From Bacteroidales bacterium UBA6267 (GTDB lineage: Bacteria > Bacteroidota > Bacteroidia > Bacteroidales > UBA1556): a stretch of DNA of 64,000 bases. Within the stretch, counting starts at the first letter, position 1; every line of letters starts with the position of its first letter. The DNA lies in the NCBI GenBank assembly GCA_002440745.1, contig DJVB01000039.1, forward strand, positions 1-64,000, read 5' to 3'. This document shows, piece after piece, positions 14,237-21,655 of the stretch. Under the pieces are notes generated by a model. It searched no databases and had not been told where the DNA came from. It was given only the letters and a program-made list of their open reading frames with translations. The position numbers and the translations under genes were made by a program.

Positions 14237-15796
14237 ATGGAGAATATAGATTTACAATTAATTGACTGGTCGCGAGCACAATTTGCTCTTACGGCCATCT
14301 ATCACTGGCTTTTTGTGCCATTAACCTTAGGGATTACCTTCCTGATAGCCATCATGGAGACGATTTATGTCAAAACGGGTAATCCTGAATGGAAGAAAAT
14401 CACCAAATTTTGGATGACCGTATTTGGCATCAACTTCGCCATTGGCGTTGCTACCGGATTGATTTTAGAATTTGAGTTTGGAACAAACTGGAGCAATTAC
14501 AGTTGGTTTGTGGGCGACATCTTTGGGGCACCCTTAGCCGTAGAGGGCATTATGGCCTTTTTTATGGAATCTACTTTCATTGCTGTGATGTTTTTTGGTT
14601 GGAACAAAGTAAGCAAGAAGTTTCACCTCATTTCGACATGGCTTGTAGCAATTGGCTCAAATTTGTCGGCATTGTGGATTTTAGTTGCCAACGGTTGGAT
14701 GCAAAACCCTGTGGGAATGCGATTCAATCCCGACACTGCTCGAAATGAAATGATTAATTTTTGGGATGTGCTCTTTTCACCCACTGCTATAAACAAATTT
14801 TTGCACACCATTTACTCCTCTTATATATTAGCTGCTGCTTTCGTAATTGGCATCAGTGCTTATTATCTTATCAAAAAGAGAGAGTCGGTTTTTGCACGTA
14901 AAAGCATTTTGGTTGCATCTATTTTTGGTTTAGTATTCAGCATTATGACTGTTGCAACCGGTGATGAATCGGCAAGGGAAATTGCGAAAACGCAGCCTAT
15001 GAAATTTGCGGCTATGGAAGGTTTATATTTTGGTACAGCCAACGCACCTCTTGTAGCTGCCGGCATGTTGAAAGACTGCAACGACCCTGAAAAACCCCAT
15101 ATCAAGGATTTCGCGTGGAATATTGAAATTCCGGGGGTGCTTTCCTACATGGCCTTTTTAGACCGAAACGCTTTTGTTCCAGGTATTTATGACTTAGTTC
15201 ATGGTAATGAACAGCAAGGTATAGTCAGTTATTTCGACAAAATTGAGCGAGGAAAAATCGCCCGCCAGACTTTGGAAGATTATAAACTTGCCAAAGAAAA
15301 TGGAAATGTGGAATTAGCTGCAAGCTTACGAGCTAAATTTGAAGACCAAGATTTCATCGACAACTATTTTAACTATTTTGGATTCAGCTATTTCGACGAT
15401 CCACATGATATAATCCCAAATGTACCTTTAAGTTTTTATACTTTTCACATCATGGTAGCTGTGGGATTTTTCTTAATCGCACTTTTTGTGGTAGCCCTGT
15501 TTTTTGCAATCAAAAACACCCTGCATCGCTATAAATGGTTTTTGATTATCGCCTTGATTTCGATGCCTTTGGCTTATATCGGAAGTCAGTCGGGATGGAT
15601 GATAGCCGAATTTGGCCGTCAGCCATGGGTGATTCAGAATCTTATGCCAACTCACACTGCGGTTTCGAATATTCAATCGGGAATGGTTATTACAACCTTT
15701 TGGATATTTGCGCTCGTTTTCACAGTGCTTTTAATAGCTGAGATAAAAATTATGGTAAACCAGGTCAAAAAAGGACCGAAAATAGAGGAGGAATAA
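14237..15796 (+). CDS. cydA: Cytochrome bd quinol oxidase subunit I
   Basis: This encodes 519 aa and is the quinol-oxidising, heme-bearing subunit that reduces oxygen to water with high affinity. Visible features are the N-terminal heme-ligand region YHWLFVPLTLGI, the acidic TM pair region (LEFEFGTNWSNYSWFVGD, then GAPLAVEGIMAFFMEST), and the diagnostic GRQPW motif near the C-terminus. A long hydrophilic stretch between about residues 290 and 390 is the quinol-binding Q-loop. There are nine predicted membrane helices. It is second in an operon of four: DUF4492, cydA, cydB and a 33-codon gene. No cydCD assembly genes are in the window. Confidence 0.97.
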   Translation: MENIDLQLIDWSRAQFALTAIYHWLFVPLTLGITFLIAIMETIYVKTGNPEWKKITKFWMTVFGINFAIGVATGLILEFEFGTNWSNYSWFVGDIFGAPLAVEGIMAFFMESTFIAVMFFGWNKVSKKFHLISTWLVAIGSNLSALWILVANGWMQNPVGMRFNPDTARNEMINFWDVLFSPTAINKFLHTIYSSYILAAAFVIGISAYYLIKKRESVFARKSILVASIFGLVFSIMTVATGDESAREIAKTQPMKFAAMEGLYFGTANAPLVAAGMLKDCNDPEKPHIKDFAWNIEIPGVLSYMAFLDRNAFVPGIYDLVHGNEQQGIVSYFDKIERGKIARQTLEDYKLAKENGNVELAASLRAKFEDQDFIDNYFNYFGFSYFDDPHDIIPNVPLSFYTFHIMVAVGFFLIALFVVALFFAIKNTLHRYKWFLIIALISMPLAYIGSQSGWMIAEFGRQPWVIQNLMPTHTAVSNIQSGMVITTFWIFALVFTVLLIAEIKIMVNQVKKGPKIEEE

Positions 15797-15799
15797 GCT

Positions 15800-16957
15800 A
15801 TGTTTGAACAAATGGAATTTTCAACGCTTCAGCATTATTGGTTTATAATTATTGCCTTATTGGGAGCTTTATTAGTCTTCTTGCTTTTTGTGCAAGGAGG
15901 CCAAACATTGATAAAACAACTCGGAAAAACTGATCAGGAAACCACCATGTTAGTTAATACTTTCGGTCGCAAATGGGAATTTACGTTCACCACTTTAGTG
16001 ACTTTCGGCGGTGCTTTTTTTGCCAGTTTTCCGCTTTTCTATTCCACCAGTTTTGGAGGAGCCTACTGGGTTTGGTTCATCATTTTAGTAGCATTTGTGG
16101 TGCAGGCAGTTTCTTACGAATATCGCTCAAAATCTCAAAATCTGCTTGGCAAGAAGGGCTTTGATGCGCTCCTGTTTTTCAATGGACTCATTGCTCCTGT
16201 TTTTTTAGGTACTGCAGTCGCCACTTTTTTCACCGGCTCACCTTTCCACGTGAGTGGGATGAATATGAGTTATTGGGATAATTCATTGCATGGCTTAGAG
16301 CTTGCCTTAGACGTTACCCGAGTCGAAACCTTTATCAATCTGTCCCTCGGCTTGGCAGTATTCTTTCTCTCTCGAGTTTTGGGTGTTTTGTATGTTTTCA
16401 ATACAATTGATCATGATGAAATCATCAAAAGAGCACGCAAGTCGCTGCTTATCAACAGCATTCCTTTCTTGGTATTCTTTCTTTTCTTTTTGATTTCCAT
16501 TTTATTAATTGATGGATTTGCAATAAATCCACAAACGCAAGAAATATTTATGGAGCCTTATAAATACCTTCACAATCTTTTGGAAATGCCTTTAGTTACA
16601 GCACTTTTCCTTTTGGGAGTAGTTTTAGTTTTGTGGGGAATTATTCGTGCCTATTTCAACACCGATAAATGTGCAACAAAAGCAATTTGGTTTTCCGGCT
16701 TAGGAACCGTTTTAGTGGTTCTCAATCTTTTCTTTATTGCCGGATTCAACAATACTGCTTTCTACCCCTCATTCACCGATTTACAATCCTCATTGACAAT
16801 CTATAATGCTTCCTCAAGCAAATACACTTTAGTTGCCATGAGTTATGTTTCGTTGATGGTTCCATTTGTGCTGGCTTATATCTGGTATGCTTGGAAATCA
16901 ATCAATAACAAACGAATTGACCAAGAAGAAATGGACAACGAATCCCATGTTTATTAA
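15800..16957 (+). CDS. cydB: Cytochrome bd quinol oxidase subunit II
   Basis: This encodes 385 aa, close to the E. coli length (379), with eight or nine hydrophobic helices. The first helix region HYWFIIIALLGALLVFLLFV and the block FGRKWEFTFTTLVTFGGAFFA fit CydB. It forms the structural partner of CydA. The gap to cydA is 3 bases, and a small candidate subunit gene follows 19 bases downstream. Confidence 0.95.
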   Translation: MFEQMEFSTLQHYWFIIIALLGALLVFLLFVQGGQTLIKQLGKTDQETTMLVNTFGRKWEFTFTTLVTFGGAFFASFPLFYSTSFGGAYWVWFIILVAFVVQAVSYEYRSKSQNLLGKKGFDALLFFNGLIAPVFLGTAVATFFTGSPFHVSGMNMSYWDNSLHGLELALDVTRVETFINLSLGLAVFFLSRVLGVLYVFNTIDHDEIIKRARKSLLINSIPFLVFFLFFLISILLIDGFAINPQTQEIFMEPYKYLHNLLEMPLVTALFLLGVVLVLWGIIRAYFNTDKCATKAIWFSGLGTVLVVLNLFFIAGFNNTAFYPSFTDLQSSLTIYNASSSKYTLVAMSYVSLMVPFVLAYIWYAWKSINNKRIDQEEMDNESHVY

Positions 16958-16976
16958 CCATTAAAAAAGGAAAAAT

Positions 16977-17078
16977 ATGTATTTAAGAGAAATTTTATGG
17001 CTGCTCACCTGGCCTGCAACGATAGCCGCAGTTTACTTCATTGTCAAAGCTGTAATGAAGAAAAAAGAGCTGCTTTAA
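16977..17078 (+). CDS. 33-aa single-helix protein, candidate CydX-like third subunit
   Basis: ATG at 16977, 33 codons, stop TAA at 17076-17078. The product begins MYLREILWLLTWPATIAAVY, spans the membrane once (about residues 6-25) and ends in a Lys-rich tail (VMKKKELL). A purine-rich AAAAAAGGAAAAAT precedes the ATG. It is 19 bases after cydB and before the operon terminator. CydX-type subunits are single helices of 30-50 aa that stabilise the hemes of bd oxidases and are encoded just after cydB. The sequence shows no clear match to E. coli CydX beyond an N-terminal Trp-rich helix, so the role is inferred from place and shape. Confidence 0.65.
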   Translation: MYLREILWLLTWPATIAAVYFIVKAVMKKKELL

Positions 17079-17142
17079 GAATTAAAATCAAGCAGAGGCT
17101 GTTTTAAACACTTTTTTAACCGCACTCTTAAAACACCGTTTT

Positions 17143-17200
17143 AGCCGGCAATTTGTTCTAAAACTCAAAATGTTTTTAACAAATCGCCGGCTTTTGTTTT
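17143..17200 (+). terminator. Intrinsic terminator of the cyd operon
   Basis: AGCCGGCAATTTGTT (17143-17157) pairs with AACAAATCGCCGGCT (17178-17192) with one mismatch, followed by TTTGTTTT. The rest of the 17079-17383 gap holds a TTCTAAATAA copy at 17220-17229 and a near-consensus TAccTTTa at about 17312 ahead of the aminotransferase gene. Confidence 0.75.
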
Positions 17201-17383
17201 ATAAAACGAGCTCCATCCTTTCTAAATAAACAACCGTAACCTGCAAAATATCAATTCAATTTAGATTTAATTTAAATGTAGTTTACCTTAAATACATAAG
17301 GATAAAAGGCCTACCTTTACGTTCTTTTTTCAGAACCACCCGATCGATGCACGGGGACATTAAGTAAACTAAACATAAATAAT

Positions 17384-18601
17384 ATGAGTATAAGTTTGAT
17401 AGGACGTTCGATTCAAGAATCGGCAACCCTTAAATTGAATCAGACCTTTGCCATTTTAAAGGCCAAAGGCGAACCGGTAATACATCTTGGAGGCGGCGAG
17501 CCAAAAAGCAAAGCACCCATAGATGCCATTACTGCCATTACAGCACATCTCAATACCGGCGAAGTGCGCTATGCACCGGTTGATGGTACCATAGAGATGA
17601 AAAAAGCTATAATCCGCTACACTATGGAACATTATCGCCGTCAGGTGGAGCCCGAAAATGTGATAGCTTCCAGTGGTGCAAAACAAGCACTTATGGTAGC
17701 TTTGCAAGCCATTCTTGACCCACAAGATGAGGTTATTTACACTGCTCCTTATTGGGTTTCTTACCCTGAAATGGTAAAGCTTTGTGGCGCTATTCCGGTA
17801 CCTGTTACTCCCGAAGATGGCACCTTCACACCTCGTTTGCAAGATATTGAACAGGTGGTAACTTCTTATACCAAAGCCATCATTATCAATAGTCCAAATA
17901 ACCCAAGTGGTGCTGTGTATCCCGAATCCTTCATCGCCGAAATTGTCGATTTTTGCGAGCGCAAGGGCATTTATCTCATCATGGACGACATCTATCACCT
18001 TTTGGTATATAATGGCAAAAAGGTAGCAAATCCTTTTGATTATGTAAAAGATTTTACTGAAAGGTCGAAACTTATCATTATCAACGGCATTTCTAAAGCT
18101 TATGCTATGACTGGCTTCCGCATTGGCTGGGCAATTGCAAATAAGGATCTTATCAAGGTAATGGCCAATATTCAAGGTCACCAAACCAGCGGCCCATCCG
18201 TATTGCTTCAAAAAGCTGCTATCGGAGCCATCAATGGAGTTCAGTCAAGTATCAATTCTTTACGGACTACATTAGAAAACAATCGTAAAGTACTTGTGGA
18301 TCAGCTAAATGCGTTCAACGGTGTACACTTGTTACCTCCTGATGGAACGTTTTACGCATTTGCCGATTTTAGAGCTTATGACAAAGATTCAACAAGATTA
18401 TCCCAGTTTTTACTTGATAAAGTAAGAGTACTTACCATGCCCGGAAAAGAATTTGGAATGGATGGTTATCTTCGCTTGTCGTTTTGCGGTGGTATAAAAG
18501 ATATCATCGAAGGTATAGAACGCATGAAATGGGCCATCGATCCGGATGCTCCAAATGAGCTGTATATCGGTGAGCGTAAGCTAGTTCGTGATTGGAATTA
18601 A
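17384..18601 (+). CDS. Class I/II pyridoxal-phosphate aminotransferase (aspartate aminotransferase type)
   Basis: This encodes 405 aa, fold type I. The PLP lysine is Lys238 in NGISKAYAMTGFRIGW, with the phosphate-contacting Arg in the same block. The substrate-binding region SSGAKQALMVALQAILDPQD and the NSPNNPSGAVY motif are intact. These enzymes interconvert aspartate/2-oxoglutarate with oxaloacetate/glutamate. The next gene, 29 bases on, makes PEP from oxaloacetate, so the pair links aspartate use to gluconeogenesis. Exact substrate preference is not proven. Confidence 0.88.
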   Translation: MSISLIGRSIQESATLKLNQTFAILKAKGEPVIHLGGGEPKSKAPIDAITAITAHLNTGEVRYAPVDGTIEMKKAIIRYTMEHYRRQVEPENVIASSGAKQALMVALQAILDPQDEVIYTAPYWVSYPEMVKLCGAIPVPVTPEDGTFTPRLQDIEQVVTSYTKAIIINSPNNPSGAVYPESFIAEIVDFCERKGIYLIMDDIYHLLVYNGKKVANPFDYVKDFTERSKLIIINGISKAYAMTGFRIGWAIANKDLIKVMANIQGHQTSGPSVLLQKAAIGAINGVQSSINSLRTTLENNRKVLVDQLNAFNGVHLLPPDGTFYAFADFRAYDKDSTRLSQFLLDKVRVLTMPGKEFGMDGYLRLSFCGGIKDIIEGIERMKWAIDPDAPNELYIGERKLVRDWN

Positions 18602-18630
18602 TCAAAGGTTAAAATGTAAAAATTGGATTT

Positions 18631-20292
18631 ATGAAATATTTAGAATTCGATACGCCGGCCATAAAACATGCTGCAGTTTATAAGTCAAACTTTGGTTTGA
18701 GCAATCATGGCCTTGTTCATCTTGATACTGTTTACTGGAATTTACCTGTGCCTGCATTAGTCGAAGAGGCTGTTTTTAGAGGCGAAGGCAAATTAGTAAA
18801 TGGCGGAGCTTTTCATTGCTATACCGGCAAATGGACTGCTCGTGCTGCAAACGATAAATACTTTGTTCGTGAAGAAACTTCGGAAGATAAAATCGACTGG
18901 GGTGAATATAATCGGCCAATGACCGCCGAAAAGTTCAACGGACTTTTTGCACGTCTTCAAGCTTATTGGCAAAGTGAAGAGCTTTTTGTGCAAGACCTTT
19001 ACGCAGGTGCTCACCCCGATTATCGTTTACCGGTTCGCGTGATTACCGACAAAGCATGGAGTGCATTTTTTGCTAAAAACATGTTAATTTCAGAAAATGA
19101 CTTAGCCAAACTCAAAGAATTTGTGCCTGACTTTACCATTATGGTAGCACCTAAATTCAAATGCGATCCACGAATTGACGGCACTTTGAGCGAAACGGCT
19201 ATTGTTATCAATTTTGCTCAACGTTTGGCCATTATAGCCAATTCGGAGTATGCAGGTGAAATCAAGAAAAGCATCTTCACAATTATGAACTACCTCATGC
19301 CATTGCAAGACGTGATGTCGATGCACTGCTCGGCAAATGTGAGCATGGACGGCAAGGAAGTAGCTCTATTCTTTGGTCTCAGCGGCACAGGTAAAACAAC
19401 CCTGTCGGCTGATCCAACCCGTCGCTTGATTGGTGACGATGAACATGGCTGGAGCGATGATGCAGTTTTCAATTATGAAGCCGGTTGCTACGCAAAAGCT
19501 ATTCGCCTAAGTGCTGAAGCTGAGCCTGAAATTCACGCTTGTACCTACCGTTTTGGAACTATCTTGGAAAATGTAATCTATGACCCTGCATCGAGACATA
19601 TTGATTTGGACGATGAACGCATCACTGAGAACACTCGTATGTCGTATCCGTTAGAATTTATTCCCAATGCAGTTCCGGATAAAATGGTTTATGCACAGCC
19701 GAAGAATATTGTATTCTTGACTGCTGACGCACAAGGTGTTATGCCTCCAATTGCCCGTTTGGATATGAATCAGGCCATCTATCATTTTATCAGTGGTTAC
19801 ACTTCTAAGATTGCCGGAACGGAGCTTGGATTAGGAATTGAACCTGAAATCACTTTCTCTGCATGTTTCGGTGCACCTTTTATGGTACATCACCCATTTT
19901 TCTATGCTAACTTATTGCGTCAAAAAGCGGAGCGCGCCGGTTCAAGAATATGGTTGGTTAACACCGGCTGGGTAGGTGGAAAATTTGGTGTAGGCAAACG
20001 GATTTCTATTCGTCATACCAGAAATATGCTCAATGCAGCTTTGGAGGGTAAATTAGATAATGTGGAATACCGCAAGGATAAACTCTTCGGTTTCAATATT
20101 CCGGTTCATTGCCCAAATGTGCCCGATGATGTTTTTGAACCAAGTAATGCTTGGGGAAATAAGAAAGAGTATTGGAAAAAATACGATGCACTCGTTGCTC
20201 GCTATATCGAAAATTTCAAACTTTTTGCCGACCACGTACCTTACGAAGTTCAGCAGGCCGGACCACGCAGATTGCGCGATGTGGCTGAATAA
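18631..20292 (+). CDS. pckA: Phosphoenolpyruvate carboxykinase (ATP)
   Basis: This encodes 553 aa and converts oxaloacetate plus ATP to PEP, CO2 and ADP, or runs in reverse to fix CO2 during fermentation as in many gut Bacteroidota. Motifs seen are the kinase-1a loop GLSGTGKTTLSADP (about residues 248-261), the kinase-2 region RRLIGDDEHGWSDDAVFNYE, and MNYLMPLQDVMSMHCSAN upstream. The C-terminal NTGWVGGKFGVGKRISIRHT is also diagnostic. It is 29 bases after the aminotransferase, probably one operon, and is closed by a strong terminator. Confidence 0.97.
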   Translation: MKYLEFDTPAIKHAAVYKSNFGLSNHGLVHLDTVYWNLPVPALVEEAVFRGEGKLVNGGAFHCYTGKWTARAANDKYFVREETSEDKIDWGEYNRPMTAEKFNGLFARLQAYWQSEELFVQDLYAGAHPDYRLPVRVITDKAWSAFFAKNMLISENDLAKLKEFVPDFTIMVAPKFKCDPRIDGTLSETAIVINFAQRLAIIANSEYAGEIKKSIFTIMNYLMPLQDVMSMHCSANVSMDGKEVALFFGLSGTGKTTLSADPTRRLIGDDEHGWSDDAVFNYEAGCYAKAIRLSAEAEPEIHACTYRFGTILENVIYDPASRHIDLDDERITENTRMSYPLEFIPNAVPDKMVYAQPKNIVFLTADAQGVMPPIARLDMNQAIYHFISGYTSKIAGTELGLGIEPEITFSACFGAPFMVHHPFFYANLLRQKAERAGSRIWLVNTGWVGGKFGVGKRISIRHTRNMLNAALEGKLDNVEYRKDKLFGFNIPVHCPNVPDDVFEPSNAWGNKKEYWKKYDALVARYIENFKLFADHVPYEVQQAGPRRLRDVAE

Positions 20293-20307
20293 AGATGGAT
20301 TTAGATA

Positions 20308-20350
20308 AAAAAAAAAAAGAGGCTTCCTAATGCAGAAAGCCTCTTTTTTA
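20308..20350. terminator. Bidirectional terminator between pckA and csp
   Basis: AAAGAGGCTT and AAGCCTCTTT form the stem with loop CCTAATGCAG, with an A12 run before and T6 after. It separates the convergent pckA and cold-shock genes. Confidence 0.85.
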
Positions 20351-20356
20351 TTTGAC

Positions 20357-20824
20357 TTATTCCTTGTCCGGAGCTTTAGTACTCAACAATTTGACATTTA
20401 TTGCCGATTTTCCTTTCTGATTCTCTTCAATTTCATAAGATACCTGATCTTTCTCTTTAATTTTTCCTTGAACATTATTTATATGCACAAAAATCTCAAA
20501 TTTTGATCGGTCGTCTTTTATAAAACCAAAACCCTTTTTCTCATCGAAAAAAATCACCGTACCTGTTTTGCCGGCTTCTTTTACAGCCTCACTCTGTCGA
20601 GGAACGCTTATCTCAATGTTTTCAATATCCATTTCCTCTCTAACTTCAACCGGCGGAGTGGAAGTGATAACACCATTTTTATCCACATAAGCCAACATAT
20701 CGTCGAGACCTGATTTCTTTCCGGATTCTTTCCGTGCTGTTTTCTTCTCCTCTTTCTCTTTTCTCTTCTTCTCTTTTTGTTTTTCTCTTTCTCTTTTGTT
20801 ATAAGCGTTTTGCGATTGTGCCAT
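20357..20824 (-). CDS. Cold-shock-domain RNA-binding protein with charged N-terminal extension
   Basis: This encodes 155 aa. Residues 1-40 are almost wholly Lys/Glu/Arg (probably a coiled or disordered RNA-contacting tail), residues 41-85 are a linker, and residues 86-150 are a cold-shock fold: GTVIFFDEKKGFGFIKDD (RNP1) and FEIFVHINNV (RNP2). Such proteins bind single-stranded RNA and act as chaperones. The layout is common in Bacteroidota, often beside an RRM protein gene as here. Confidence 0.85.
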   Translation of the reverse strand: MAQSQNAYNKREREKQKEKKRKEKEEKKTARKESGKKSGLDDMLAYVDKNGVITSTPPVEVREEMDIENIEISVPRQSEAVKEAGKTGTVIFFDEKKGFGFIKDDRSKFEIFVHINNVQGKIKEKDQVSYEIEENQKGKSAINVKLLSTKAPDKE

Positions 20825-20929
20825 TGTTCTTAATTAGACTGTTAAAATTTAAAATATACTTGAATGCTTCGGTTAAATTCGATTTGACTTGGTGAAAGAA
20901 TAATCCGGAAATTATTCTGTTTTGAGTAG

Positions 20930-20970
20930 AAAAATCTGTTTGCAGAAAAAACTCCTACAAACAGATTTTT
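20930..20970 (-). terminator. Intrinsic terminator after the RRM gene
   Basis: Thirteen-base perfect arms (AAAAATCTGTTTG and its complement) around a 15-base loop; read on the minus strand the stem ends in TTTTT. It follows the RRM stop at 20997 and precedes the cold-shock start, so it ends the RRM transcript or lets part of it through. The rest of 20825-20996 shows no clear promoter. Confidence 0.7.
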
Positions 20971-20996
20971 AATTTGTAAGACATCGAAAAAATGCC

Positions 20997-21242
20997 CTAT
21001 GATCTTGGTCTTGCTTCATTTACGATAAGTTCCCTTTTCATAAATGTAGAGCCGTTAAGTCCGTCAATTGCAGCTTGAGCTTCGTTGCTATTTTCCATTT
21101 CAACAAAACCGAAGCCTTTGCTCTGACCGCTGTATTTATCAGCAATGATTTTTACTGATGTAACTGTTCCGTACTCAGAGAATAAATCATTCAAAGAGTC
21201 ATCATTTACCTTGTAGTCAAGGTTTCCAATATATAAATTCAT
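20997..21242 (-). CDS. RRM-type RNA-binding protein
   Basis: This encodes 81 aa, a single RNA recognition motif with RNP2 (LYIGNL, residues 3-8) and RNP1 (KGFGFVEM). The C-terminus is short and basic. Bacterial single-RRM proteins bind RNA and are often cold-induced with long structured 5' leaders; here the nearest promoter element is about 185 bases upstream, giving such a leader. Confidence 0.92.
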   Translation of the reverse strand: MNLYIGNLDYKVNDDSLNDLFSEYGTVTSVKIIADKYSGQSKGFGFVEMENSNEAQAAIDGLNGSTFMKRELIVNEARPRS

Positions 21243-21425
21243 AAAATTGTTTTAAATCTGACTTGTTCGACTTTACAACCCTTTTCTGAACGAGCAAATC
21301 GACAAAACCAAGTCATAAAACCTAAAAGCAGACATGTTAGTAAAGGATCTAAAAAGGCGAGCAGGTAAACTAATTGCGCTAAAGAAATTAGCATATAACG
21401 CGCAAATTTTCAAATCATGAGCCGG

Positions 21426-21433
21426 CAAAGATA
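21426..21433 (-). promoter_or_regulatory. -7 element (TAtcTTTG) of the RRM gene
   Basis: The minus strand reads TATCTTTG. The predicted leader of about 180 bases (21243-21420) has no ORF of note and may carry thermo- or autoregulation, as is known for related genes. Confidence 0.45.
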
Positions 21434-21559
21434 CTACATAATTCCATGCAGCAGAATATATTATTTTGATTTTCAATAAATCAACCAAAAACAACCTTTT
21501 TTCAAAAGGTACATTCGTCAACATTTCCTACGATTGTGGGTGTCATGGGGGTAACGGAT

Positions 21560-21587
21560 GTAGAGACGATTCGTGAATCGTCTCTAC
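21560..21587. repeat. 28-bp dispersed-type palindrome
   Basis: GTAGAGACGATTC, spacer GT, and the exact complement. The GTAGAGACG start is a form often seen as an intergenic dispersed repeat in Bacteroidota and cyanobacteria (recalled, not searched). It lies 69 bases past the stop of the secreted protein gene (minus strand) and could also serve as its 3' hairpin. Confidence 0.7.
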
Positions 21588-21655
21588 GGGGTTTTATTTT
21601 GGGAAATGTTGGTTTGGGCAAAAACGCGGTCAGGAAGAAAGATTATCCATCCTTT

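Noticed and set aside
14863..15105. Antisense frames inside cydA, pckA and other genes
   Set aside because: They are shadows of strongly coding sense frames with clear family motifs, without promoters or conserved features of their own.
16977..17078. Calling the 33-aa gene cydX outright
   Set aside because: No sequence motif specific to CydX could be identified; only position, size and topology agree.
17079..17383. Riboswitch in the leader of the aminotransferase/pckA unit
   Set aside because: Only the cyd terminator, a TTCTAAATAA decamer and a near-consensus promoter could be supported; no riboswitch core was recognised.
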